From NCBI GenBank assembly GCA_020633315.1, contig JACKDV010000004.1, forward strand, positions 523,988-587,987: a stretch of DNA of 64,000 nucleotides. The letters are read 5' to 3'. How positions within the stretch are numbered: position 1 is the first letter of the stretch; every line of letters begins with the position of its first letter. This stretch comes from Myxococcales bacterium. Its GTDB lineage: Bacteria; Myxococcota_A; Polyangia; Nannocystales; Nannocystaceae. The translations under genes were made by a program, and so were the position numbers. This document shows positions 16,065 to 24,453 of this stretch, one piece after another. The notes beneath the pieces are model-generated. The model was not told the origin of the DNA, ran no database searches, and saw only the letters and a list, made by a program, of their open reading frames with translations.

Positions 16065-17383
16065 TCGATCCTCCAGCCGTGGGTGATGCCCACCGCCAGG
16101 CCCACGCGCCAGGCGGGGCGTCTCCAGTCCACCCCGCTCTCGCGCACCAGGCCCACCCGGTGCTCCCACGAGGACGAGCCGATCCCGGGGTCGACGATGA
16201 GGTGCAGGCGCGTCCAGTTGCGCAGCTCGATCGAGTAGGTCACGGGCAGCTCGGCCGCGAAGGCCACGTCGCCCGCGGTCCGATCGCCCACGCCGAAGGT
16301 GTGGAGGTCCGTGCCCACCAGGGCGGCGACGTCGAGGTGTCCGCGTCGACCCACCCGCAGCCCCCAGTCGGGACCGATGACCAGGCGCAGATCGACCACG
16401 AGCACCGAGTGACCCGACGACGGGACCGCCGACGCGCTCAGCCGTCCGCCCACGCCCTCGAGCCGACCCATGCGCCAGCCGGCCTGCACCAGCGGGTCCA
16501 CGAAGCGGCCGCGCATGGCCACGCCGGCGCTGGCCCCCAGCCGCGCCTCGGCCCGCGGAGGGCCGTGCATGGGCGGCAGCTCCTCGTCGCGCTCGCGGGT
16601 CACGCTCGGCGCGGGAGCATCGAGCAGCTCTCGCCCCGAGGGACCGCCGAGCGCCTCGAGATCGAGCTCGCCCGCCGGCTCGGGCGGGGAGCGCAGCGCA
16701 TCGAGGAGCTGTCGCGCCGCGCGGCGCGAGGCATCGGGCGAGCCATCGCCGAGCTCCACCACCAGCTGCGGCGGGCTGCAATCGTCGGCGGCGGGACCGA
16801 TGCCCACCTCGGCCAGGGCGCCCCGCCGCTCGATGCACACCAGCGTGTCGACGCTCGAGGGCCGGGCGCTCAGGGTGAAGCCCGCGTGGTGACCCACCTC
16901 GGCCATCGCCTCCAGCAGGCCGTCGTCGGCCGGCGCGTCGACGAAGCGCAGCGCCACCCCGGGCTCGGGCTCGGCGATCGCATCCTCGGCATCGCACGCC
17001 TGCTCCACGCCCTGGATCGCGCGGTGCAGCACCTCGAGGCGCTGCACCGCGTCGGGCCCGGGCTCCACCGCGAAGCTCCGACGCGCCCGCCCCTCGGCGC
17101 TCACCACCAGCCCGTCGGGCACCGCCCGCACCCGCACCACGCCCTGGGCTCCGCGGGGCTCGGCCGCCACGTCGTAGCCCTCCTCGAGCAGGCGACGCAC
17201 CAACCAGCCCCGCATCGCGGTCAGGCGCGCGTGATCGCCGGCATCGACGAAGGGATCGGGGTGGACCTCCACCGCCACGGTGGGTCTCGAGGCGAGCATG
17301 AGGCTGAGCAGCAGGGCGGACACGGGGGCGGGTCTCGAGCAGCGAAGGGGCCGCCCGAGTGTGTCACCCCCGAGGCCCCCCAA
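16061..17383 (-). CDS. Exported protein of sigma/anti-sigma operon, C-terminal beta-barrel-like
   Basis: This is an uncharacterised protein of up to 440 residues. A signal peptide is evident (SALLLSLMLASRPTVAVE). A GTG at 17323 just before it is an alternative start that would remove 20 residues. The middle is acidic and Ala-rich with a predicted alpha/beta region (FVDAGDHARL to about 240). The last ~160 residues alternate hydrophobic and polar residues with aromatic girdles (SVLVVDLRLVIGPDWGLRVG, YSIELRNWTRLHLIVDPGIG), as in outer membrane beta strands. It ends in WRIE, without the usual terminal Phe. It heads an operon with the sigma factor and the FecR-like protein, so it could be the signal sensor at the outer membrane. 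That role is inferred. Confidence 0.72.
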   Translation of the reverse strand: MGGLGGDTLGRPLRCSRPAPVSALLLSLMLASRPTVAVEVHPDPFVDAGDHARLTAMRGWLVRRLLEEGYDVAAEPRGAQGVVRVRAVPDGLVVSAEGRARRSFAVEPGPDAVQRLEVLHRAIQGVEQACDAEDAIAEPEPGVALRFVDAPADDGLLEAMAEVGHHAGFTLSARPSSVDTLVCIERRGALAEVGIGPAADDCSPPQLVVELGDGSPDASRRAARQLLDALRSPPEPAGELDLEALGGPSGRELLDAPAPSVTRERDEELPPMHGPPRAEARLGASAGVAMRGRFVDPLVQAGWRMGRLEGVGGRLSASAVPSSGHSVLVVDLRLVIGPDWGLRVGRRGHLDVAALVGTDLHTFGVGDRTAGDVAFAAELPVTYSIELRNWTRLHLIVDPGIGSSSWEHRVGLVRESGVDWRRPAWRVGLAVGITHGWRIE

Positions 17384-17459
17384 GGTTTCCGCGCCGCCGC
17401 CGAGGCCCGAGCCCAGCCTCCTCGGGCACCGCGCAAGGACCGCAACACCGCCGAGGGGC

Positions 17460-18707
17460 TCAGCTTGGGCGCCGCCGTGCGAAGCTGTGCTCGAATTTGC
17501 CCAGCAGGTCGAGCATCACGTTGTGCTGCTGGTGCGCCAGCGACAGCGAGTCCCCGCGCCAGAAGAAGCCATCGGAGGCCAGCGAGCGGTCGTAGCGGTA
17601 CTCGAGGCGCAGCTGCACCAGGTCGCCCAGGTACAGCGACGGCCCGGCCGTGACCGAGACCAGCGTCTGGGGCACACCGTAGATCCGCCCGTTGGGATCG
17701 CCCCACGCCCCGGGCCGGGCCGCGATCACCAGCGACGAGCGCGGCCCGTCCCAGGCGAAGCCCCGCACCCAGATCCCGCCGCCGATCCAGTAGGAGTCCT
17801 GCCCGCCCGCGGTCCGTCCCTCGCGACCGCCATCGAGCACCGCGGCCACGCCCACCGGCCGACCGTCCCACACCACCTGGGTGTCGAGGTGCACGAGCCA
17901 CGACGCGGGATCGAGGTCGACCTGCTCGGGACCAAAGAACAGCTGGGCCGCCGCCGTGGTGCGCCCCTTGCCCCAGTGCAGCCCCACCAGCCCCGAGGGC
18001 GCCCGGTTGACGTCGCCGATCGTCTGCCAGCCGTTGACCAGCCACGCCTCGGCCCGCAGCCCCCGGGGGAGATCCTGCGCCACGCGCAGGCCCATCAAGT
18101 AGTAGGGCACGGCGTTCGAGGCCAGCGCGGGGCTGTAGGTCCAGTTGTCCTTGGACCAGAACCCGCCGAAGCCGATCGGTGCCCCCATGAGACCCGCATC
18201 GATCTCGGTGCCGCTGGCGAAGCGGTAGCCCGCGTTGGCCAGCGCGATGTGCTTCCACACCTCCGGTCCCGCGAACGATCCCGCGGCTCCGCCCGGCACC
18301 GGCTCACCGGCGTACAAGGCATCGACGGCCGCGCCCGCGTGCAGGGCCAGCTCGAAGCGCACCGGCTCGTCGTCGCTGGCCTCGTGCCGCAGCTGGGCCG
18401 CCACCACGTTGAGGGTGAGCTCGCCCGTGCGCGGGTGGGTGACCGCGCCCGCGTAGAGATGATTGGCGGGGAAGTTCGAGTTGAACAGATAGCTGGTGTC
18501 GACGAAGGCCCCGGCGATCCACGTGCGCGGACCCGTGCCCTCGCCCTCGTCGCTCGGCCCGGGGGCGGGCACCGGCTCGCGGGCGGGATCCGGCTCCGCG
18601 AATCCCTCGAAGCCCTGGGTCGCCGAGGCGTCCGGGGAGGTGGTCGCAGCCGCGGCCGCGAGGGAGAGCGCGAGCAGGTCGAGCACCGTCGGAGCCGTTT
18701 CTAACAC
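17460..18707 (-). CDS. Outer membrane beta-barrel porin, BBP2 (OmpL-like) family
   Basis: This protein of about 415 residues has a hydrophobic export signal near the N terminus (LDLLALSLAAAAATTS). GTG codons at 18707 and 18686 are both suitable starts; the frame opens further, to 18791, without protein-like sequence. After a Pro/Glu linker the sequence has the regular beta-barrel alternation of BBP2 porins. It starts at IAGAFVDTSYLFNSN, then has the conserved LNVVAAQLRHEAS and FELALHAGAAVDAL. The hallmark PIGFGGFWSKDNWTYSPAL and YYLMGLRVAQDLP follow. Such proteins are passive outer membrane channels in Gram-negative bacteria. It is divergent from the vault-like gene, with a shared 145-base spacer. 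Confidence 0.7.
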   Translation of the reverse strand: MLETAPTVLDLLALSLAAAAATTSPDASATQGFEGFAEPDPAREPVPAPGPSDEGEGTGPRTWIAGAFVDTSYLFNSNFPANHLYAGAVTHPRTGELTLNVVAAQLRHEASDDEPVRFELALHAGAAVDALYAGEPVPGGAAGSFAGPEVWKHIALANAGYRFASGTEIDAGLMGAPIGFGGFWSKDNWTYSPALASNAVPYYLMGLRVAQDLPRGLRAEAWLVNGWQTIGDVNRAPSGLVGLHWGKGRTTAAAQLFFGPEQVDLDPASWLVHLDTQVVWDGRPVGVAAVLDGGREGRTAGGQDSYWIGGGIWVRGFAWDGPRSSLVIAARPGAWGDPNGRIYGVPQTLVSVTAGPSLYLGDLVQLRLEYRYDRSLASDGFFWRGDSLSLAHQQHNVMLDLLGKFEHSFARRRPS

Positions 18708-18712
18708 ATCGC

Positions 18713-18743
18713 CGGCCGGTCCCGGTGCCAACAGGACCGGCCG
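18713..18743. promoter_or_regulatory. 10-bp inverted repeat in the shared porin/vault promoter region
   Basis: CGGCCGGTCC at 18713-18722 is the exact reverse complement of GGACCGGCCG at 18734-18743, separated by 11 bases. It lies directly upstream of the porin start and about 110 bases before the vault-like gene. It could be a regulator operator or an mRNA hairpin. A second, smaller repeat (CCGTCC at 18814-18819 with GGACGG at 18825-18830) lies closer to the vault-like gene. Confidence 0.45.
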
Positions 18744-18852
18744 TCGTGGTGGCGCTTCCGTCCGGCCGCCGATCCAGCTGGCCGCGAGCACGTTCGGATC
18801 CTACCCTGGACGCCCGTCCGTCCCGGACGGCAGCGAGCAAAGGAAGTCGGCG

Positions 18853-21315
18853 ATGTCGGAGCGAGAGCGCGCGCGCGAGCGAGATCTGGTGCTGGCCCCC
18901 AACGAGTACGCGTTCATCGCGGACGAGACCAAGGGCAACATCAACGCGTACATCGGGCCCTACAAGTCGAGCCTGGCCAACACCGACCAGCCGGTGGTCT
19001 TCGACATCGAGAGCAAGCGCTTCTCGAGGTGCTCGCTCGAGGAGGCCATCCTCCCCTTCGCGGTCGCCCCCGTGGGCTGGTACCTGGTGCTCAAGAACCC
19101 CACCGACGACGGCGAGCACCCCAAGACCGGCGCGATCAACAACCTGGTGGAGCTCGAGGTGGGGCGCAAGGTGAACCTGCCCGGTCCCGTCGCCTTCGCC
19201 CTGTGGCCGGGGCAGATGGTGCGGGTGATCCAGGGGCACCACCTGCGCAGCAACCAGTACCTGGTGGTCCGCGTCTACGACGAGGAGGCGGCCAAGGCCA
19301 ACTGGAAGAACGCGGTCATCAAGCCCCAGACCCCCGACGAGGACGCGCCGGCCGAGGTCCCCGAGCTCACCCCCGACCTCACCATGGGCAAGCTGCTGGT
19401 GATCAAGGGCACCGAGGTCTCCTTCTACATCCCGCCCACCGGGGTCGAGGTGGTGGCCGACGTGGGCGGCGAGTACGTGCGCGACGCGGTCACCCTCGAG
19501 CGCCTCGAGTACTGCATCCTGCTCGACGAGAGCGGCAACAAGAGCTACCTGCAGGGGCCGGCCGTGGTGTTCCCGCGGCCCACCGAGGTGTTCGTGCAGC
19601 GGGGCTCTGCCCGCAAGTTCCGGGCGATCGAGCTCAGCGAGAACAGCGGCATCTACCTCAAGGTCATCGCCCCCTACCGCGACGCGCTCGGCCACGGGCA
19701 CGAGGTGGGCGACGAGCTGTTCATCACCGGCAAGGACCAGATGATCTACTTCCCGCGGCCCGAGCACGCCGCGATCAAGTACGGCGCGCAGGCCATCCAC
19801 TACGCGGTGGCGATCCCGGCCGGCGAGGCTCGCTACGTGCTCGACCGCAACACCGGGCGCATCCGCCTCGAGCGCGGGCCGTGCATCTTCCTGCCCGACC
19901 CGCGCAAGGAGGTGATCGTGCGGCGGGTGCTCGACCGCCGGCAGGTGGAGCTGTGGTTCCCCGGCAACGCCAGCGCGCTGGCCCACAACGAGCACCTCGC
20001 CCGCTCGGGCGAGGGCAGCGGCGCCCCCGTGCCCGCCCAGCGCCGCGAGGCGACCGAGGAGGCCCCGGCCGCCGACGCCTCCTTCGGGGGCAACGACTTC
20101 CAGCGCGCGCAGAGCTTCACCCCGCCGCGCACCATCGTGCTCGACACCCGCTACGACGGCGCGGTCGCGATCTCGGTGTGGACCGGCTACGCGGTGCAGA
20201 TCGTGAGCAAGACCGGCGAGCGCAAGGTGATCGTGGGCCCGGCCACCTACCTGCTCGAGTACGACGAGGTGCTGCAGGCCATGGACCTCAGCACCGGCAC
20301 CCCCAAGACCGACGAGGTGGTCGACCGCACCGTGTACCTGCGGGTGCTCTACAACAAGGTCAGCGACGAGGTGGAGGCCGAGACCCGCGACCTGGTGCAG
20401 GTGCGGGTGCGGCTGTCGTACCGGGTCAACTTCGAGGGCGACCCCCAGCGCTGGTTCAACGTGGAGAACTACGTCAAGTTCCTCACCGAGCACCTGCGCT
20501 CGCTGCTGCGCGGGGCGATCAAGCAGCACTCGGTGCAGGACTTCTACCCGCGCGCGGTGGCCTTCGTGCGCGACGTGGTGCTCGGCGCCCAGGGCGAGGA
20601 CGGCAGCCGCCCCGGCCGGCGCTTCGACGAGAACGGCATGCGCATCTACGACGTGGAGGTGCTCGGGGTCGAGATCGGCGACGAGGGCATCGAGACCCTG
20701 CTGGTGGGGGCGCAGCACGCCGTGGTCGAGCAGACCCTCACCCTCGACGGCGAGCGCCGGCGGCTCGAGCTCACCCGCGAGCGCGAGCGCATCGAGCAGG
20801 AGGTGCAGACGATCCAGGCCGGCACCCAGCAGCAGCGCCTGCGGCTGCAGCGGGCCGAGGTCGAGGCCGCCTTCGAGCTCGAGCGGGCCAAGATCCACAC
20901 CGAGGCCGAGGGCCGCAAGGCGCGGCTCGATTCCCAGCTCGCCGATCAGGAGTCGCTCGATGCCGTGCACGCGGCCGGCCTCGCGCGGCGGCGCAGCACC
21001 AGCGAGCTCGAGCTCGAGCTGAGCGACAAGCAGCTCCTGCAGCGCCTGCGCGAGCTGCAGGGCGAGGTCAACGCGGTGGTCGACAAGGCCAAGGCGGTCT
21101 CGCCCGATCTCATCGCGGCGCTGCAGGCCTTCGGCGACAAGGCGCTGGCCGAGAAGATGGCGCAGAGCATGGCCCCGCTGGCGATCCTGGGGGGGCAGAG
21201 CGTGTCCGAGGTGCTGGCGCGGCTGCTGCGGGGCACCAAGCTGGCGCGGGTGCTCGAGGTGGCCGGCCGCGAGCCCACGTCGGCCGACGAGGGCGACGAG
21301 AGCGGGAGCGACTGA
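18853..21315 (+). CDS. Major vault protein (MVP) homologue
   Basis: This is an 820-residue protein. It is built like the eukaryotic major vault protein, which self-assembles into the hollow ribonucleoprotein shell called the vault. Residues 1 to about 420 are beta-rich repeats with MVP-type phrases (GPAVVFPRPTEVFV, AIELSENSGIYL, VGDELFITG, RGPCIFLPDPRKEVIVRRVL). The SPFH-like shoulder region follows to about 608 (MDLSTGTPKTDEVVDRTVYL, DFYPRAVAFVRDVVLG, NGMRIYDVEVLGVEIGDEGI). Residues 609 to about 760 form a long charged Glu/Arg/Gln coiled coil, as in the MVP cap helix. The end SPDLIAALQAFGDKALAEKM resembles the conserved MVP cap segment. There is no signal peptide. The ATG at 18853 follows AAAGGAAG. 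Human MVP has 893 residues; the terminal cap ring is shorter here. No other vault component is nearby. Confidence 0.85.
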   Translation: MSERERARERDLVLAPNEYAFIADETKGNINAYIGPYKSSLANTDQPVVFDIESKRFSRCSLEEAILPFAVAPVGWYLVLKNPTDDGEHPKTGAINNLVELEVGRKVNLPGPVAFALWPGQMVRVIQGHHLRSNQYLVVRVYDEEAAKANWKNAVIKPQTPDEDAPAEVPELTPDLTMGKLLVIKGTEVSFYIPPTGVEVVADVGGEYVRDAVTLERLEYCILLDESGNKSYLQGPAVVFPRPTEVFVQRGSARKFRAIELSENSGIYLKVIAPYRDALGHGHEVGDELFITGKDQMIYFPRPEHAAIKYGAQAIHYAVAIPAGEARYVLDRNTGRIRLERGPCIFLPDPRKEVIVRRVLDRRQVELWFPGNASALAHNEHLARSGEGSGAPVPAQRREATEEAPAADASFGGNDFQRAQSFTPPRTIVLDTRYDGAVAISVWTGYAVQIVSKTGERKVIVGPATYLLEYDEVLQAMDLSTGTPKTDEVVDRTVYLRVLYNKVSDEVEAETRDLVQVRVRLSYRVNFEGDPQRWFNVENYVKFLTEHLRSLLRGAIKQHSVQDFYPRAVAFVRDVVLGAQGEDGSRPGRRFDENGMRIYDVEVLGVEIGDEGIETLLVGAQHAVVEQTLTLDGERRRLELTRERERIEQEVQTIQAGTQQQRLRLQRAEVEAAFELERAKIHTEAEGRKARLDSQLADQESLDAVHAAGLARRRSTSELELELSDKQLLQRLRELQGEVNAVVDKAKAVSPDLIAALQAFGDKALAEKMAQSMAPLAILGGQSVSEVLARLLRGTKLARVLEVAGREPTSADEGDESGSD

Positions 21316-21323
21316 GCCCGCTC

Positions 21324-21355
21324 GGCCGGGCCGCGGCGAGCCAGCCGCCCCGGCC
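21324..21355. terminator. Bulged 12-bp hairpin between convergent vault-like and peptidase genes
   Basis: The outer stem GGCCGGG (21324-21330) pairs with CCCGGCC (21349-21355). The inner stem GCGGC (21333-21337) pairs with GCCGC (21344-21348) around GAGCCA, with a 2-base bulge. It fills the 45-base gap between the two stop codons. No T-tract is present. Confidence 0.5.
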
Positions 21356-21360
21356 AGCGG

Positions 21361-23343
21361 CTACGACGGCCCGTCGCCCGCGAGCAGGCGATCGAGGCTG
21401 TGCCGGGTGATCGGGTGGTAGCCCGCGCGCGCCTGGGCGTAGATCCGCTCGGCGTCGGCCCGACGATCCGCGCTCAGCAGCGCCTCGTACAAGGGCAGCA
21501 GGAACTTGCGGCGCCCCACCGTGTGCAGGAACTGCTCGAGGCGCTCGTCCACCGCCCGGTAGTCCCGCAGCACGCCCAGCTCGAGCCACTGCGCGAGGAT
21601 CTCGTAGTTGCTCGAGGCGGTCAGCGAGTAGGCGGCGTCGAGCTCGGCGAGCGAGGCCGCGGGCAGCTCGGCGGGCAGCCCCCGCAGGAAGTGCAGCCAC
21701 TGGTGCGGCGTCCAGCCCTCGGTGGGCAGGGCCCGGGCGCCGGTCTTGCCCGCGCCGAAGGCCGCGAGCGCCTCGTCCACCTTCGCGAACGCATCCGAGC
21801 TCGGCGCGGGGGCCCCCGGCGGCACGCCCTCGCCGTGGATCCACGCGTCGGGGCGCGCGGGTCGAGCTCCGGGCCGGGGCTCGGCCACCGACACCAGCTC
21901 GCGCTCGAGGAACCCCTCGAACTCCTCGCTGTCCACGCTGGTGAACGCATGCTCGTCGAACCACCGGCGGATGAAGGGATCGAAGGCGTCGCGCCCGTAG
22001 CCCTCCTCGAGCTCGCGCAGGAACAGCGCCCCCTTCTCGTAGGCCACGTCCGACATGCCGTCGTCGGGATCGCGGCCCCGCAGGTCGACCGACAGCCGCG
22101 AGTCGCCGGGCTCGTGGAGCCGGGCCAGCTCGTCCTCGAGATCCTGCCGCCCGAGCATCGCCTCCATCCGCGCCCGCCCCTCGCCGTACAGCGCCTCCAC
22201 GATGCGCCGCTCGATGTAGACGGTGAAGCCCTCGTTGAGCCACAGGTCGTCCCAGGTCGCGTTGGTCACCAGGTTGCCCGACCACGAGTGCGCCAGCTCG
22301 TGGGCCACCAGCGAGATCAGCGAGCGATCGCCCGCGAGGATCGTGGGGGTGGCGAAGGTCAGCCGCGGGTTCTCCATGCCCCCGAAGGGGAAGGCGGGCG
22401 GCAGCACCAGCACGTCGTAGCGCTCCCAGCGGTAGGGCCCGTACAGTGACTCGGCCACCGCCATCATGCGCTCCACGTCGGCGAGCTCGGCCGCGGCGCG
22501 GGCCCGCACCGAGGGCTCGGCCCACACCCCGCTGCGATCGCCCAGCGCCTCGAACTCCACCCGCCCCACCGCCAGCGCGATGAGGTAGGCGGGGATCGGC
22601 TGCGGCATCACGAAGCGGTGCTCACCCGCGGGGTGATCGGCGCGGTCCTCCGAGCGCGCCGACATCAGGGCCACGCGGTCCTTCGACGCCTCGGTCTGGG
22701 GCACGCGCACCACCGCGTCGTAGGTGACCCGCACCCCCGGCGAGTCCTGGCACGGGATCCACGAGCGCGCGTGGATGGCCTGGCTCTGACTGTAGAGGAA
22801 GGGGTCGGTGCCGTCGGCGGTCTGCCGGGGCCCCAGCCACTGCAGGCCCGTGGCCTCGGGCCCGGTGCGATAGTGGATGCGAGCCAGGTCCGCGTCCGGC
22901 GGCAGCGTGACCGACAGGGCCTGGCCGAGCACCGCATCGGGCTCGCCCACGGCCCACGCCGCCTCGCTCCACGCCACGTCCTGCACCTCGGCCAGCCGCG
23001 GGACCTCGCCCTCGGCGACCGCCCCGGGCAGTCGGCCCGCCTCCACCCGCTCGATCTCCAGGTCGCGGGTGTCGAGCACGAGCGGTGCCTCGCGATCCCG
23101 TCGCTCCACCCACAAGGTGGCAGAACCTGCGAGTCGTCGCTCCTCGAACGACACCGTCCAGCTCAGGCCGATGTGCCGCACGCGGATCTCCTCCGGCCGC
23201 GCATACGAGTGGGGATCGCTCCCGACCTCGGCGCTCGAGAGACTCGAGGTGGGATTGGTGGGATCGAGTGCGCTCATCGATGCGGGTCGACATGCCACCA
23301 AGAGCCCACCGGCCACCACTGCGCCCCACCTGAAAAACTTCAT
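21361..23343 (-). CDS. M1-family aminopeptidase lipoprotein, leukotriene A4 hydrolase-like
   Basis: This is a 660-residue zinc metallopeptidase that removes N-terminal residues from peptides. The signal peptide ends in the lipobox LLVAC, so it is probably anchored in the cell envelope. The N-terminal beta-sandwich domain is followed by the exopeptidase motif GGMEN and the zinc site HELAH at 348-352, with the third ligand Glu371 in WLNEGF. The C-terminal helical domain (from about FTSVDSEEFEGFLEREL, then TPHQWLHFLRGLP) has the character of the leukotriene A4 hydrolase C-terminal domain. I chose the ATG at 23343 since it opens the signal peptide. It converges with the vault-like gene. Confidence 0.92.
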   Translation of the reverse strand: MKFFRWGAVVAGGLLVACRPASMSALDPTNPTSSLSSAEVGSDPHSYARPEEIRVRHIGLSWTVSFEERRLAGSATLWVERRDREAPLVLDTRDLEIERVEAGRLPGAVAEGEVPRLAEVQDVAWSEAAWAVGEPDAVLGQALSVTLPPDADLARIHYRTGPEATGLQWLGPRQTADGTDPFLYSQSQAIHARSWIPCQDSPGVRVTYDAVVRVPQTEASKDRVALMSARSEDRADHPAGEHRFVMPQPIPAYLIALAVGRVEFEALGDRSGVWAEPSVRARAAAELADVERMMAVAESLYGPYRWERYDVLVLPPAFPFGGMENPRLTFATPTILAGDRSLISLVAHELAHSWSGNLVTNATWDDLWLNEGFTVYIERRIVEALYGEGRARMEAMLGRQDLEDELARLHEPGDSRLSVDLRGRDPDDGMSDVAYEKGALFLRELEEGYGRDAFDPFIRRWFDEHAFTSVDSEEFEGFLERELVSVAEPRPGARPARPDAWIHGEGVPPGAPAPSSDAFAKVDEALAAFGAGKTGARALPTEGWTPHQWLHFLRGLPAELPAASLAELDAAYSLTASSNYEILAQWLELGVLRDYRAVDERLEQFLHTVGRRKFLLPLYEALLSADRRADAERIYAQARAGYHPITRHSLDRLLAGDGPS

Positions 23344-23655
23344 GGATAACAGGCCCCTACCGGACCTCATCCACCCAGGTCAACCGACGTTCCAAGACAT
23401 GTGAGAGACAGTGGGGTTGTACGCCCCCACTTCAGTACGTCAGATACAGTTAGTAATACTATCTTTTGATTCCCAACCCGGGACGGGGGAGATCTCGGCA
23501 GTCGCGTCGAATGCTCACTCTCTGCCACGAATTTGCTACCAACGCGAAATTTCGAGCAAGTGGGGACACACTTTTTTTCTCCGTGGGTCCAATTTTCACT
23601 TGCCTCCAAAAACGTAATCCGGCTTAATGCCAACAGTCGAAGCGAGCTGCCCGTC
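23344..23655 (+). other. AT-richer divergent promoter region without a gene
   Basis: These 312 bases separate the divergent peptidase and lipoprotein genes and are clearly less GC-rich than the surroundings (for example 23430-23480 and 23545-23635). I see no convincing coding sequence. It contains GTGGGG/CCCCAC (23411-23416 with 23425-23430), the dyad TAGTA-A-TACTA (23451-23461), the palindrome CGAAATTTCG (23545-23554) and a run of seven T at about 23573-23579. These suggest regulator binding and promoter melting sites, but no consensus -35/-10 pair is clear. Confidence 0.5.
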
Positions 23656-24429
23656 ATGACCGCCCTCATCCGCACCTTCGCCGCTGCCGCCGCCCTCTCC
23701 TCCACCGCCCTGTTCGGCACCGGCTGCGACTTGCTCGACGCCTTCCAGGAGGAGGGCACCACTCTCGTGCAGCTGATGGTCACCCACAACGCGACCCCCG
23801 AGGATGGGCGCTTCCCCGACCTCGCGGACGGCGATCTGCGGACCTTCGACACCGACGAGGGCTGGACCGTCTACCTGCAGGCCGGCTTCGTGACCACCAC
23901 CGGCGCCAGCATCGAGGAGTGCAGCGGCGCCGCGCTCGACTTCGACAGCCACTGGGGATCGCTCCCCGAGAGCATCGGCGCCACCGACCTCGACCTGCAG
24001 TCCTTCGGGGCGGTCGACGTCGAGGCCGGCTCGTACTGCACGATGACCGTCGAGTACGGCCCCTTCGTCCCCTCGGGCGACATCTCCCGGGCGATGGACA
24101 TGGGTGAGGATCGCGAGAACGTCGAGGGCTCCACCTTCTACTTCCGCGGCGTGGCCCAGAAGGGCGAGCTCTCCGTCGACTTCGAGTTCTCCAGCAGCGA
24201 CCCCATCGTGGTCGACGTGGACCTCTCCAAGGTGATGAACGGCGGGCCCCTGGTGGTCGACGCCAAGGAGTCCTTCCCCATCGACCTGACCCTCTCGAAG
24301 ACCTACGACCGCTTCTTCGACGGCATCGACTTCGAGGGGACCACCAGCGAGGATCTGGCCGCCAACGTCAGCGCGATGCTCGAGCTCGAGACCCGCGCCA
24401 GCTACGGCACCCGCGTCGCCGCCAACTAG
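23656..24429 (+). CDS. Lipoprotein of unknown function
   Basis: This is a 257-residue protein. The ATG at 23656 leads into a signal peptide ending in the lipobox-like LFGTGC; an in-frame ATG at 23533 lies in the AT-rich leader and is unlikely. The mature part is acidic and beta-rich, with strands such as WTVYLQAGFVTTTGAS and SYCTMTVEYGPFV and two further cysteines that could form a disulfide (in EECSG and SYCTM). I do not recognise the family. A strong nested hairpin follows the stop. Its long AT-rich upstream region suggests separately regulated expression. Confidence 0.82.
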   Translation: MTALIRTFAAAAALSSTALFGTGCDLLDAFQEEGTTLVQLMVTHNATPEDGRFPDLADGDLRTFDTDEGWTVYLQAGFVTTTGASIEECSGAALDFDSHWGSLPESIGATDLDLQSFGAVDVEAGSYCTMTVEYGPFVPSGDISRAMDMGEDRENVEGSTFYFRGVAQKGELSVDFEFSSSDPIVVDVDLSKVMNGGPLVVDAKESFPIDLTLSKTYDRFFDGIDFEGTTSEDLAANVSAMLELETRASYGTRVAAN

Positions 24430-24453
24430 GCCCCCATAGAGGCCCCTCGCTCC

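Noticed and set aside
18853..21315. Plain SPFH/prohibitin or flotillin instead of vault protein
   Set aside because: Those proteins are shorter, start with a membrane segment and lack the ~420-residue beta repeat region and the cap segment seen here.
23573..23579. Run of seven T as an intrinsic terminator
   Set aside because: No stable stem precedes it on the plus strand, and it lies upstream of the lipoprotein, where a promoter or leader is expected.
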